A stretch of DNA of 64,000 nt from Pedococcus aerophilus (GTDB taxonomy: Bacteria; Actinomycetota; Actinomycetes; Actinomycetales; Dermatophilaceae). The notes under the pieces are model-generated. The model was not told the DNA's origin. It searched no databases and was given only the letters and a program-made list of their open reading frames with translations. The stretch's first letter is position 1, and every line of letters starts with the position of its first letter. Positions 9,067-19,605 of the stretch are shown here, one piece after another. The translations under genes were made by a program, and so were the position numbers. Location of the stretch: NCBI RefSeq assembly GCF_039532215.1, contig NZ_BAAARN010000003.1, positions 326,485-390,484 of the forward strand, in the 5' to 3' direction.

Positions 9067-9280
9067 GGGGGGCTCCTCCGGTCATGACCCAGGTGCCGTG
9101 CGGTCGACCACGGGGGTTGGTGGAGACGCTGTCGGGCTGGGCGCGCAGCCACCGTTTGGGGCGGTATGGCTGCTCTCGGGGCAAGGTACCCACGGCTGTG
9201 GGAAGGGACAACCCTCAGGAGACGGGTATCTCGGACGGTCTTTCGCCGCCTTCAGCCGCCCGACGAGAGACCCGCCAGGG

Positions 9281-9324
9281 CCTCACCAGCGCCTCACCAG
9301 GCCTTCACCAGCCCTTCACCAGAG
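9281..9324 (+). promoter_or_regulatory. Four 11-bp direct repeats, PHO-box-like
   Basis: Four consecutive 11-base units read CCTCACCAGCG, CCTCACCAGGC, CTTCACCAGCC and CTTCACCAGAG. The PhoP binding box described in Streptomyces consists of 11-base direct repeats with consensus close to GTTCACC in the first seven positions. The units here match five or six of those seven. The array lies about 215 to 258 bases upstream of the secreted phosphoesterase (start 9066), reads in the opposite orientation to it, and overlaps the end of the beta-helix gene. Binding by PhoP is inferred; a chance tandem repeat is the alternative. Confidence 0.5.
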
Positions 9325-11586
9325 CCCCAGGCGGACACTTCCTGCCGGACGGCCGATGAGCGAGGCGACGTCCGACGGCAGTGGTTCGGCGGTCGTCGGG
9401 GCCAGGGCTGCGACGGCAGCAGTGGGGACGCCGGTGGCGCTGAGCACGGCGGCGCCGACCAGCTCGCGACCCCGCCGCTCCTGTCCCGTGGTCGACGACA
9501 TCTGGGCGAGGCTCGTGAAGACGTACGGGTTCCCGGCGCCTCGCGACCACACCACGAGCCATGTGGGGGTGGCGGTGTCGCGGCGGTGGTAGACGTTGCC
9601 GTTGGCCGAGATCCCCATCTGCTCCGCAGAGCGCTGACCGCTGTAGTCCTCGACGCACAGGACGCAGTTGCTGCCGGTGGTGGGCTGCGACACGACGTTG
9701 TTGCGCACGACGACCGGGCCCAGGGTCCACGGCATGGCCGGGTCCGGGAAGGCCACTCGGGGGTCGACGGCCGGGTCGTTGGGGTTGGTGTTGCGGCGGC
9801 TGTCCTGGACGAGGTTCAACGGCCGACCGGCGCCGATGAACGAGTTGTTCCAGATCTTGACGTTGCTGGTGTTGTTGACCTTCATGCCCGCCAGGCCGTT
9901 GCGGGCGAACAGGCTGTCACCCACGACCACCTTCGCCGAGATCTCCAGGAACAGGCCGTCGCCGGTGTTGTCGGCGAAGTGCGACCCACGGACGACGGTG
10001 TCGTAGACCGACATGTCCTCCCAGAGGCCGGGGCCGTAGTTGCCCGAGAAGGTGCTGTCGCGCACGGTGACGCCGCGCGTCTGGCCGAGCTTGGCGCCGC
10101 CGGAGACCGGGGCGATGTTGAAGCGCTCGATGTTGTTGCGCACGGACTTGACCGCGGAGAACAGGATCCGGTCGGCGAAACGGGCGTGGATGCCCAGCAT
10201 CCCGCTGCGCTCGATCGTGACGCGGTCCAGCACGGCGTCCTCGCGCAGCACCGAGACACCGGTGGTCGCGCTGTCGTTGACGACCACGTTCTCCAGGCGC
10301 ACCTTGGGCGCCTCGACGGTGACGGCCCCCATGTGGAAGACCGACGGGGAGAACCGGCGGATGCCGATGCCGCGGACGACCGAGCCCGCACCGCGGATGC
10401 TCAGGGCCTTGATCTGGGTGCTGGCCTCGACCGTGTGGCCGGAGGGCTGGTTCCCGATGTACAGCCGCGAGGTCGCCTCGTCGAGGAAGAAGGTGCCGGC
10501 CGTGACCTGGCTGCGGTACTTCACCTGGCGCAGCGCCGTGCCGTCGACGAAGACCTGGTCGGGGTGGGCGGCCATCGGGTAGGTCTGCGGGTTGACGAAC
10601 TGCCAGTACGGGGTCGTCGAGTCCGGTGCACCCTGCGTGTAGGTGGGGCTGTGGTCGAAGCGGGTCGTCCAGCCGTCGCGACGCCAGGCGGTGCCGTCCT
10701 GCACCCAGCCGTCGACGCGCTGCGACCCGTCGAGCCACACCGCCTGCCCGGGCGCGTTCTGGATCGTGACCGTCTTGCCCGAGATCGTCAGGGACTCGCG
10801 GTACGTGCCCCCAGCGACGACGACGGTGCCGCCCGAGGGTGCCAGGGCGATGGCACGCGCGATGGTGCGGACGGGCGCCGTCGCGGTCCCGGCGGCAGCG
10901 TCGTTGCCCGAGGTCGTGACGTGCACCGCGCCGCTGGGGACGGCATACGAGGCGGAGCCGACGGCCACGGACCCTGCCGCAGCGGCGCCACCGGTCGCGG
11001 GCGTCGGGGTCGTGGGCGTGGGCGTCGTCGGGGTCGGGGCGGTCGCGGCCATGGTGGGCACGTAGAACGCGGTCCCCTTGAGCGACCATCCCTGCGTCAC
11101 GAGGGTGCTGCCGGCCGTGGCCAGCGCGAGGCGGGTGACGGCCCCCTTGCCGTAGACCTGCACGGGTTCGGTGCGGTCGGCCAGGTCGGTCGCCGAGGCG
11201 TAGAAGCTGGTGCCCTGGTCGGTGTAGCCGGCCGAGCGCAGGGTGGACAACTGCGTGGAGCCCTCCAGCGCCCAGGCGAAGTCCGAGGCCGAGGCCTTGA
11301 ACAGGCGGTGCACCGGCGCCAGCCCGGCCACGGCCGTGGTCGAGGCCCGGAACGGCTTGCCCAGGTCGGTGGTGTAGCCGTAGGACGTCGCGGCCGTGGC
11401 CGCCTCGTCCGCCCACGGCGTGACGAGGCTGGCCCCCGTCGCCGGGGCGACCCGCTGGTACAGCGCGTCGTCCATGGCGGCCACGGGATCGACCGCTGCA
11501 CCAGCCGGCGCGGTGGCCAGCGGGGCGGCGAGAAGGGCGAGGACCAGTGCGGGCAAGGTCGGGGTCAGCATGCGCCAAGAGGGCAT
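9316..11586 (-). CDS. Secreted parallel beta-helix repeat protein
   Basis: The 756-residue protein begins with a signal peptide (LVLALLAAPLATAPAGAA). The first 210 residues carry the same repeat module as the neighbouring phosphoesterase: LVTPWADEA, VHRLFKAS, GYTDQGTSFYAS and GWSLKGTAFY. A Thr/Pro linker (TPTPTTPTPTTPTPATGG) leads to a right-handed beta-helix domain that opens with SGNDAAAGTATAPVRTIARA and has many Asn/Val turns, as in pectate-lyase-like and carbohydrate-binding PbH1 proteins. It is probably a polysaccharide lyase or a surface glycan-binding protein; no catalytic residues can be fixed. GAGGAG precedes the ATG at 11586. Confidence 0.88.
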   Translation of the reverse strand: MPSWRMLTPTLPALVLALLAAPLATAPAGAAVDPVAAMDDALYQRVAPATGASLVTPWADEAATAATSYGYTTDLGKPFRASTTAVAGLAPVHRLFKASASDFAWALEGSTQLSTLRSAGYTDQGTSFYASATDLADRTEPVQVYGKGAVTRLALATAGSTLVTQGWSLKGTAFYVPTMAATAPTPTTPTPTTPTPATGGAAAAGSVAVGSASYAVPSGAVHVTTSGNDAAAGTATAPVRTIARAIALAPSGGTVVVAGGTYRESLTISGKTVTIQNAPGQAVWLDGSQRVDGWVQDGTAWRRDGWTTRFDHSPTYTQGAPDSTTPYWQFVNPQTYPMAAHPDQVFVDGTALRQVKYRSQVTAGTFFLDEATSRLYIGNQPSGHTVEASTQIKALSIRGAGSVVRGIGIRRFSPSVFHMGAVTVEAPKVRLENVVVNDSATTGVSVLREDAVLDRVTIERSGMLGIHARFADRILFSAVKSVRNNIERFNIAPVSGGAKLGQTRGVTVRDSTFSGNYGPGLWEDMSVYDTVVRGSHFADNTGDGLFLEISAKVVVGDSLFARNGLAGMKVNNTSNVKIWNNSFIGAGRPLNLVQDSRRNTNPNDPAVDPRVAFPDPAMPWTLGPVVVRNNVVSQPTTGSNCVLCVEDYSGQRSAEQMGISANGNVYHRRDTATPTWLVVWSRGAGNPYVFTSLAQMSSTTGQERRGRELVGAAVLSATGVPTAAVAALAPTTAEPLPSDVASLIGRPAGSVRLGLW

Positions 11587-11800
11587 GGGGCTCCTCGGTT
11601 CGAGACCGGAACGACTGATCGTGCGACACGAGCCCCTGCTGCGCGCGCACACCGAGCAGGGTCCCGACGGGGGGTCAGGGTGGTCGGTAGCTCCCCGCCC
11701 CGTGCCGAGTCCCCCGAGGGGGAACCACCACGCGACGAGGTCGCCGTACCCTAGCCCGCCCCGGTCCGGAGGCCAAACGGGAGAAATCGTGACGCGGGAC

Positions 11801-13459
<1,659 letters not shown>

Positions 13460-13487
13460 GTCGTTCTCCTTCTCGTATGCCGTGGGG

Positions 13488-15071
13488 TCAGGCGAGGGGG
13501 CCGGTGACGGCCTCGACCGCGGCCAGCGCCTCTCCGCTGGCGACGAGCTGGACCGCGGTCTCGATCTCGGGGGCGAGGAACCGGTCGGTCCCGGGCGCGG
13601 GAGCGCCCGCGGCGCGCAGGGCGGCGACGACAGCGGCGGTGGCCGGGGCCGGGGTCAGGGGCGCGCGCAGGTCGAGCGCCCGTGCCGCGGTGAGCAGCTC
13701 GACCGCGAGGACCCGGGTGAGGCCGTCGACCGAGCGACGAAGCTTGCGCGCCGCCGACCAGCCCATCGAGACGTGGTCCTCCTGCATGGCGCTGCTCGGG
13801 ATCGAGTCGACCGACGCGGGGGCGGCGAGACGCTTCATCTCTGAGACGATCGCGGCCTGGGTGTACTGCGCGATCATGTGGCCGCTGTCGACGCCGGGGT
13901 CGTCAGCGAGGAACGCGTGCAGCCCGTGGTTGCGCGAGACGTCGAGGAAGCGGTCGGTCCGACGCTCGGAGATCGAGGCGAGGTCCGCCGCCACGATGGC
14001 GAGGAAGTCGAGCACGTAGGCGACCGGCGCCCCGTGGAAGTTGCCGTTCGACTCGACGCGGCCGTCCGGCGTGACGACGGGGTTGTCTACGGCCGAGGCC
14101 AGCTCGAACCCGGCGACGGTGGCAGCGTGCTCCACCGTGTCGCGGACGCCACCGGCGACCTGGGGCGAGCAGCGCAGGGAGTAGGCGTCCTGAACGCGGG
14201 TGCAGGCATCGGGGTCGCGGTGGCTGTCGCGGATCCCGCTGTCCTGCATGACCTTGCGCAGGTTGGCGGCCGAGAGCGCCTGGCCGCGCTGAGGGCGCAG
14301 GGCGTGCAGGTCGGCGGCGAACACGTCGTCGGTGCCGAGCTGACCCTCGACGCTCATCGCCGCGGTGACGTCGGCGACCTTGAGCAGCATCCGCAGGTCG
14401 GTGATGGCGAGGACGAGCATCCCCAACATGCCGTCGGTGCCGTTGATGAGGGCCAGGCCCTCCTTCTCCCGCAGCTCGACCGGGGTGATCCCGGCAGCGG
14501 CGAACGCCTCGGCCGTGGCCATCTTCTCTCCCGCGCCATCGCGGACGACGCCCTCACCCATCAGCGCCAGCGCGCAATGCGACAGCGGCGCGAGGTCGCC
14601 GGAGCAGCCGAGCGAGCCGTACTCGTGGACGACCGGGGTGATGCCGGCATTGAGCATCGCGACGTAGGTCGACAGCGTCTCCTCGCGGATGCCGGTGCGG
14701 CCGGTGGCGAGCGTCGAGATGCGCAGCAGCATCAGCGCCCGCACGACTTCCCGCTCGACCTCGGCGCCCGAGCCGGCGGCGTGGGAGCGGACGAGCGAGC
14801 GCTGGAGCTGGGCCCGCAGCTCGACAGGGATGTGGCGGGTGGCCAGGGCACCGAACCCCGTGGAGACGCCGTAGTGCGGTTGGGCGTCGTCGGCGAGCGC
14901 CTCGATGACGGCGCGGGTGCGCCGCACCTCCTCCAGCGACTGCGGCGAGATCTCGACGCGGGCGTCGTGCCGGGCGACGGCGACGACGTCCTCGAAGGAC
15001 AGGGCGCCGATCCCGACGGTGACCGCGGCGACCGAGGTGTCGGCGCCGGAGGGAGGTGCGGTGGTGGTCAT
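13488..15071 (-). CDS. hutH: Histidine ammonia-lyase
   Basis: HutH removes ammonia from histidine to form urocanate. The 527-residue protein has the catalytic Tyr region [15 protein letters not shown] (Tyr67) and the cofactor loop [14 protein letters not shown]. The MIO-forming triad is Cys156-Ser157-Gly158 rather than the textbook Ala-Ser-Gly; I believe this is common among actinobacterial enzymes. GTDGMLG, the [14 protein letters not shown] region, and DRFLAPEIE are also typical. The ATG at 15071 has GGAG upstream. A strong hairpin lies only 17 bases before the start, leaving little room for a private promoter. Confidence 0.97.
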   Translation of the reverse strand: MTTTAPPSGADTSVAAVTVGIGALSFEDVVAVARHDARVEISPQSLEEVRRTRAVIEALADDAQPHYGVSTGFGALATRHIPVELRAQLQRSLVRSHAAGSGAEVEREVVRALMLLRISTLATGRTGIREETLSTYVAMLNAGITPVVHEYGSLGCSGDLAPLSHCALALMGEGVVRDGAGEKMATAEAFAAAGITPVELREKEGLALINGTDGMLGMLVLAITDLRMLLKVADVTAAMSVEGQLGTDDVFAADLHALRPQRGQALSAANLRKVMQDSGIRDSHRDPDACTRVQDAYSLRCSPQVAGGVRDTVEHAATVAGFELASAVDNPVVTPDGRVESNGNFHGAPVAYVLDFLAIVAADLASISERRTDRFLDVSRNHGLHAFLADDPGVDSGHMIAQYTQAAIVSEMKRLAAPASVDSIPSSAMQEDHVSMGWSAARKLRRSVDGLTRVLAVELLTAARALDLRAPLTPAPATAAVVAALRAAGAPAPGTDRFLAPEIETAVQLVASGEALAAVEAVTGPLA

Positions 15072-15088
15072 GGCTCCATCACAGCGGA

Positions 15089-15125
15089 GGTATGCCGCCC
15101 GCGGGACTCCCGCGGGCGGCATACC
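15089..15125. terminator. Perfect 17-bp hairpin between aldehyde dehydrogenase and hutH
   Basis: GGTATGCCGCCCGCGGG and CCCGCGGGCGGCATACC pair perfectly around a three-base ACT loop. No T-tract follows on either strand. It sits after the stop of the aldehyde dehydrogenase (15145) and 17 bases before the hutH start on the same strand. It may stop transcription of the upstream acid-catabolism operon, or act as an attenuator or stability element in front of hutH. Confidence 0.8.
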
Positions 15126-15144
15126 GTCTCGGATGCGAGACCAG

Positions 15145-16551
15145 TCAGGCGGAGGCGACCCAGTAGGTCCGCTGGTTGGTGAACTCCAGCACGCCGGCCT
15201 CAGCGAGCTCCCGCCCGTACCCGCTGCGACGGGTGCCACCGAACGGCACGCGGGGGTCCGAAGCCACGACGGCGTTGACGAACGCCGCGCCCGAGGTGAT
15301 CCGGCGAGCCACATCGATCGCCCGCTCGGTGTCGCGGCTCCAGACGCTGAGACCGAGCCCGTACTGCGTGGCGTCGGCGAGGGCGACCGCATGCTCCTCG
15401 TCGCGGGCCACCGCGACCGCCGCCACCGGCCCGAAGGTCTCCTCGTCGAACACGGCCATGCCCGGGTGGACGTCGAGCAGGACGGTCGGTTCGTAGAAGC
15501 AGCCCGGTCCGTCCACGCTGCGCCCACCGGCGGCGAGCGTCGCACCAGCGGCGACGGACTCGTCGACCTGGCGCTGGAGCGCGTCGCGCAGGTCGGCCCG
15601 GGCGAGGGGGCCGACCGTCGTCGCGGGATCGGTCGGGTCGCCGAGCACGAGTGCGGCCACGCCCTCGAGGAAGAGCCGGGTGAACTCCGCGGCGACCGGC
15701 TCCTCCACGACGAACCGCTTGGCGCAGACGCAGCTCTGCCCGGAGTTGGTGAAACGGGCCCGCACCGCCGCCGCGGCAGCAGCCGGGACGTCCGCGTCGG
15801 CCAGCACGACGAAGGCGTCCGACCCACCGAGCTCGAGCACCGACTTCTTCGACGCACGACCCGCGGCGGCACCCACCATCTCCCCGGCGCGGTTGCTCCC
15901 GGTCAGCGTCACAGCGGCGATCCGCGGGTCGGCGATCAGCCGGCCGACCGTCTCCGGCACCTCGGGCTCGGCGACGACGAGGGTCGTCACCAGGTGCTCG
16001 GGGAAGCCGGCGGCGACGAAGGCATCGGCCAGCGCGAGCGCAGACCCGGTGACGTTGGGCGAGTGCTTGAGCAGGACACCGTTCCCGGCAGCCAGCGTCG
16101 GGATGGCGAACCGCATGACCTGCCACACCGGGAAGTTCCACGGCATGACGGCCAGGACCAGACCCAGCGGCTCCGGCTGGACGAACGCGGAGACGTTTGC
16201 AGGAGAGTCGATCTCGACGGCCCGTCGCCGGAGGATGTGCTCCGCGTGACCCGCGTAGTAGTCGGCGGTGACTGCCGACTTCTCGACCTCACCGCGGGCT
16301 TCGGCCAGCGGCTTGCCCATCTCGGCGGTGACGAGCGCTGCATACCTCTCGGCGTCCGCACGCAGGTGGGCGGCGAGCCTCGTCAGGCCGGCCGCCCGAT
16401 CCGCCACGGGGACGAGCCCCCAGGCCGCGGCCGCTCGGTGCCCGGAGACCACGGCGGCCTCCACGTCGTTGGGTCCCATGGCGGGGTAGGTGGCGAGAGG
16501 GCTGCCGTCGACCGGGTTCGACGTGGTGACCGCGTCGGTGCCCGCACTCAT
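15145..16551 (-). CDS. NAD(P)-dependent aldehyde dehydrogenase (succinate-semialdehyde dehydrogenase-like)
   Basis: The 468-residue enzyme oxidises an aldehyde to an acid. Visible motifs are MPWNFPVWQ (cofactor site), LTGSNRAGEMVG in place of the usual FTGS, ELGGSDAFVV carrying the general-base Glu, FTNSGQSCVCAKR with the catalytic Cys, and EETFGPV near the C-terminus. The overall pattern resembles succinate-semialdehyde dehydrogenases of the SSADH/YneI type. It is the last gene of the five-gene operon facing GntR, and its ATG overlaps the cupin gene stop as ATGA. The likely substrate is a dicarboxylic semialdehyde made by its operon partners. That is inference. Confidence 0.9.
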   Translation of the reverse strand: MSAGTDAVTTSNPVDGSPLATYPAMGPNDVEAAVVSGHRAAAAWGLVPVADRAAGLTRLAAHLRADAERYAALVTAEMGKPLAEARGEVEKSAVTADYYAGHAEHILRRRAVEIDSPANVSAFVQPEPLGLVLAVMPWNFPVWQVMRFAIPTLAAGNGVLLKHSPNVTGSALALADAFVAAGFPEHLVTTLVVAEPEVPETVGRLIADPRIAAVTLTGSNRAGEMVGAAAGRASKKSVLELGGSDAFVVLADADVPAAAAAAVRARFTNSGQSCVCAKRFVVEEPVAAEFTRLFLEGVAALVLGDPTDPATTVGPLARADLRDALQRQVDESVAAGATLAAGGRSVDGPGCFYEPTVLLDVHPGMAVFDEETFGPVAAVAVARDEEHAVALADATQYGLGLSVWSRDTERAIDVARRITSGAAFVNAVVASDPRVPFGGTRRSGYGRELAEAGVLEFTNQRTYWVASA

Positions 16552-16982
16552 CGGGCGCCCAGCCCGCCACGGTCACTGTCGGACAGGTGCTCGAAGGTCT
16601 CGCCGGTCGCGGTGATCGTGCGCGTGACGTCGCGCCCCCCGTAGACCCAGTAGATGCGCATCGTCCCCGCGCCGCGGTTGAGGAAGCGGTGCGGGATCCC
16701 GGCCGGAACCCAGGTGGCCTCCCCGGCCACGAGGTCGAAGCGCTCCTCGCCGATCTCCGCCACCGCCTCACCCTCGAGGACCAGGACCGACTCCTCGACG
16801 TTGTGGCTGTGCAGCGGCAGCCCGGTGCCGGGGGCGAACTGCGTCTGGCCCGTGGTCACGGTGTTGGTCTCGCAGTTCCACCGCCCGACGTAGGGGATCG
16901 TGACGACGCCGTTGCCACGGTCGAACGGCTCGACGTCGTCGGGGCGGATGAGCAGGTTCGGCGCGAGCGGCTGGTCAGACAC
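16548..16982 (-). CDS. Cupin domain protein
   Basis: The 144-residue single-domain cupin shows the two cupin motifs: LPLHSHNVEESVLVLEGEA, with His, His and Glu metal ligands, and WVPAGIPHRFLN, with the distal His. EWVYGG-like sequence near the end (YWVYGGRDVTRT) is common in cupins encoded with hydroxy-acid operons. It may be an isomerase, a decarboxylase or a metal-dependent accessory enzyme for a labile intermediate. GTG at 16982 overlaps the preceding dehydrogenase by 8 bases, so the pair is translationally coupled. The reaction cannot be assigned from sequence. Confidence 0.87.
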   Translation of the reverse strand: MSDQPLAPNLLIRPDDVEPFDRGNGVVTIPYVGRWNCETNTVTTGQTQFAPGTGLPLHSHNVEESVLVLEGEAVAEIGEERFDLVAGEATWVPAGIPHRFLNRGAGTMRIYWVYGGRDVTRTITATGETFEHLSDSDRGGLGAR

Positions 16983-18051
16983 GGGCGAGCTCCTTGATGA
17001 GGGTTTCGATGAGGGCGCTCGTGAACGCGGCGGTGCCGAGGGTGCCGCCGAGGTCCCGCGTACGGGTGGTCGGGTCGCCGACGGTGGCGCCCACCGCGGT
17101 GTCGAGCAGCCGCCAGGCCTCGCGCAGCTCTGCGCGGCCGGACCGGGCGCCGTGCCAGTCGAGGAGCATGCCCGCCGACAGGATGAGCGACACGGGGTTG
17201 GCGACGCCGAGCCGGGCGATGTCGGGGGCGGAGCCGTGCTGGGCCTGGGCGACGCACAGGTCCTGCCCGGCATTCACCGCACCGCCGAGGCCGAGGCTCC
17301 CGCAGAGCTCCGACGCCTCGTCGCTGAGGATGTCGCCGAACATGTTCGTGGTGACGATGACGTCGAACGAGCCCGGGTCGCGGATCAGCCGGGCCGCGGC
17401 AGCATCGACGATCAGCTCGCGGAGCTCGACGTCGGGGTACTCGGCGGCGACCGACCGGACGGACTCGAGGAAGAGGCCGTCCGACAGCTTCAGGACGTTG
17501 GCCTTGTGGACCGCGGTGACGTGGCAGCGCCGGCTGCGAGCCAGGTCGAAGGCCGCGCGTGCGACGCGCTCGGAGCCCCGGCGGGTGATCTTGCGCAACG
17601 AGAAGGCGGAGTCCGCATCGGGCATGAACTCGCCGCTGCCCGCGTGCATCGACCGGTCGGAGTAGAACCCCTCCGTGTTCTCCCGCACGATGACGAGGTC
17701 CATCGGGGTCCGCAGGACGCTGAGGTCGTCCACCGAGCGGCAGGGGCGGATGTTGGCGAACAGCTCGAACTTCGTCCGCAGCTCGGCGGAGGGGTTGATG
17801 CCTCCCTCGGAGCGGGGCGGGTAGTCGTAGTGCGAGACCGGCCCCAGGATCGTCCCGTCGACCTGCGTCACCCTCGCCAGCACCGCGTCCGGCAGCGTCG
17901 AGCCGCTTGCCGCGAGCGACGCCAGGCCGATGTCGTGCTGCTCCAGCTCGAGACCCAGGCCGAGGCGGGCGTCGAGGGCCTCCAGCACTTCGAGCGTCGC
18001 GGCCGTGATCTCCGGCCCGATGCCGTCACCCGGGAGGACGAGGATCCTCAT
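16975..18051 (-). CDS. Isocitrate/isopropylmalate dehydrogenase family oxidoreductase
   Basis: The 358-residue protein belongs to the beta-decarboxylating dehydrogenase family. It begins with PGDGIGPEITAATLEVLEA, has the substrate-binding region VRENTEGFYSDR, the catalytic Lys in TAVHKANVLKLSDGLF, and the metal-binding VTTNMFGDILSDEAS. The Tyr in GFYSDR fits the tartrate, D-malate or isopropylmalate branch rather than isocitrate dehydrogenase. No leucine-biosynthesis gene is nearby, so a catabolic role on tartrate, malate or an alkylmalate is likelier. The ATG at 18051 overlaps the stop of the upstream monooxygenase gene. Confidence 0.9.
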   Translation of the reverse strand: MRILVLPGDGIGPEITAATLEVLEALDARLGLGLELEQHDIGLASLAASGSTLPDAVLARVTQVDGTILGPVSHYDYPPRSEGGINPSAELRTKFELFANIRPCRSVDDLSVLRTPMDLVIVRENTEGFYSDRSMHAGSGEFMPDADSAFSLRKITRRGSERVARAAFDLARSRRCHVTAVHKANVLKLSDGLFLESVRSVAAEYPDVELRELIVDAAAARLIRDPGSFDVIVTTNMFGDILSDEASELCGSLGLGGAVNAGQDLCVAQAQHGSAPDIARLGVANPVSLILSAGMLLDWHGARSGRAELREAWRLLDTAVGATVGDPTTRTRDLGGTLGTAAFTSALIETLIKELARV

Positions 18052-18371
18052 GATGCGCCGCCGGTGATCGAGGTGTGGTGGAACCGTTGCGTGGCAAGGG
18101 TGTTCACCTGGCTGCCGGGGACGACGCAGCGCTCCGCAGCGGCACGCCACACGGCGAAGTGCGGTGCCGCACGGTGGGCGGCGACCGCCTCCTCATCGGC
18201 GTAGAGCTCGTAGAACACGAAGTGGTGGTCGTCGGCGAGGTCCTCGGTGACGTCGAAGTGCAGGCACCCCGGCTCGTCGGTGAACGACCGCTCGGCGTTC
18301 TCCGCGATGGCGGCGAGGAACTCCTCCCGTCGTCCTGGCTGGACCTGCAGGGACACGAGGAGCGCGATCAC
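18048..18371 (-). CDS. Antibiotic biosynthesis monooxygenase (ABM) domain protein
   Basis: The 107-residue protein has the ferredoxin-like ABM fold of putative quinol monooxygenases such as YgiN. The pattern VSLQVQPGRREEFLAAIAEN, EPGCLHFDVTED, FVFYELYADEEAVAAHRAAP and the terminal HHTSITGG are typical. Members act as cofactor-free oxygenases or as isomerase-like accessory proteins in catabolic operons. GTG at 18371 overlaps the upstream stop as GTGA, placing it second in the operon. Its specific role in the pathway is not known. Confidence 0.88.
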   Translation of the reverse strand: MIALLVSLQVQPGRREEFLAAIAENAERSFTDEPGCLHFDVTEDLADDHHFVFYELYADEEAVAAHRAAPHFAVWRAAAERCVVPGSQVNTLATQRFHHTSITGGAS

Positions 18372-19504
18372 GGGTGGACCTCCGGTGTGGTGTCGGACGT
18401 GGTGGGCGTGGAACCCGCCCGGGCGGCGGTGACGGTGGGCGAGTGGTGTGGGGGCAGAGCGGTCCCGGACTCCTGCGCGAGGACCGCCAGGCTCGCCCAC
18501 GTGGTGTCCGCGAGAGGTATGCCGCCCGCCTCCAGCCGCTCGCGGGTGCGGTCCTCGAGCTGGCCGGGGACGAGGATCTCGTCGGCCCAGGAGGCCAGCG
18601 GCGCTCCCTGCGTCTGGTCGACCAGCTGCTCCATACGGGTGGCGAACTCCGACGGGTCGCCGAAGGCGCCGACGTCGAGGGTGATGAGGAGGTGGCCCGC
18701 CCCGCTGCGCCGGTCCGAGTCATAGGGACCGGCCACCGCATCACCGAATGCGCTCCCGGTGAGGACCCCTGCGAGGACGTCCATCATGAAGGAGATGACG
18801 TAGCCCTTCGGCCCGGCCATCGGCATGATCAGCCCGTCGATGGCGGCGGCAGGATCAGTCGTGGGCACCCCGTCGGCGTCGGCCGCCCACGTCGCCGGGA
18901 TCGGCTCGCCCCGCTCGGCCGCGAGGTAGACCTTGCCGCGGGCCACCGCGGTGTTGGCCAGGTCCATGACGACGACACCGTGCCGCCCGGCGGGGGCCGC
19001 CAGCGACCAGGGGTTGGTCCCGATGCTCTTGACCCGGCCACCCCACGGCGCCATCGCCGGGCTGGCGTTGGTCGAGAGCAGGGCCACGCAGCCGGCCTCG
19101 GCCGCTCGCCGGGTGAACCACGCGGCGGTCCCGAAGTGGCCGGAGCTGCGGACCGCGACGCCGCTGATGCCGTGGGTGCGGGCGCGTTCGACGCCCAGCT
19201 CGACGGCCCGGGCCGTCAGGACCTGGCCGATGCCGTGGCGACCGTCGAGGACGACGACGGCGCCACCGTCGTGGACCACCTCGGGGGCCGTGACCCGCTC
19301 CATGGCACCGGAGCGCAGGCGGGTGACGTACCAGGGCAGCCGCAGCATCCCGTGCGAGGCATGCCCCCACAGCTCGGCGGTGACGAGGGTGTCGGACAGC
19401 AGCTCGGCGTCGACGGCAGGCACTCCCTCCGCCTCGAGCACCCGGGCACCGAATCGGCGCAGGTCGACGGCCTGGACGAGCCGGTCGGGCGGGACGGTGA
19501 CCAT
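18368..19504 (-). CDS. Ldh2/malate-type NAD(P)-dependent hydroxy-acid dehydrogenase
   Basis: The 378-residue enzyme belongs to the malate/L-sulfolactate/ureidoglycolate dehydrogenase superfamily (Ldh2), which differs from classical malate dehydrogenase. Typical segments are ELWGHASHGMLRLPWYV, VRSSGHFGTAAWFTRRAAE with the conserved SxHFG, STNASPAMAPWGG, GTNPWSLAAPAG and MAGPKGYVISFMMDVLAGVL. GGAG precedes the ATG at 19504. It is the first gene after the GntR-type operator and so probably starts the pathway by oxidising a 2-hydroxy acid to a keto acid. The exact substrate is not determined. The C-terminal 40 residues are Thr/Ser/Pro-rich. Confidence 0.92.
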   Translation of the reverse strand: MVTVPPDRLVQAVDLRRFGARVLEAEGVPAVDAELLSDTLVTAELWGHASHGMLRLPWYVTRLRSGAMERVTAPEVVHDGGAVVVLDGRHGIGQVLTARAVELGVERARTHGISGVAVRSSGHFGTAAWFTRRAAEAGCVALLSTNASPAMAPWGGRVKSIGTNPWSLAAPAGRHGVVVMDLANTAVARGKVYLAAERGEPIPATWAADADGVPTTDPAAAIDGLIMPMAGPKGYVISFMMDVLAGVLTGSAFGDAVAGPYDSDRRSGAGHLLITLDVGAFGDPSEFATRMEQLVDQTQGAPLASWADEILVPGQLEDRTRERLEAGGIPLADTTWASLAVLAQESGTALPPHHSPTVTAARAGSTPTTSDTTPEVHP

Positions 19505-19567
19505 GGAGTGCTCCTCGGGAGGGACAGCCGGACTGGTGTGCCGGTGTGCGAGACTGGAGCCAGAGAA

Positions 19568-19589
19568 GCATACTTGTATACAAGTATGC
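19568..19589. promoter_or_regulatory. 22-bp palindromic GntR operator
   Basis: The region between the divergent dehydrogenase and GntR genes contains a perfect 22-base palindrome with core TTGTATACAA and arms GCATAC and GTATGC. The core resembles operators of FCD-type GntR regulators. It ends 16 bases before the GTG of the regulator and is 64 bases from the ATG of the operon, so it can repress both directions. AT-rich sequence stands out strongly against the high-GC surroundings. Confidence 0.88.
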
Positions 19590-19605
19590 AAGAAGGGAGC
19601 ACATC

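Noticed and set aside
9166-11754. An 862-codon open frame antisense to the beta-helix gene
   Set aside because: Composition is shadow-like and the minus-strand frame has a signal peptide, linker and beta-helix repeats.
11587-11800. The 214-base region upstream of the beta-helix gene as a riboswitch
   Set aside because: It is GC-rich and can fold, but I could not match conserved blocks of c-di-AMP, glycine, cobalamin or other common classes.
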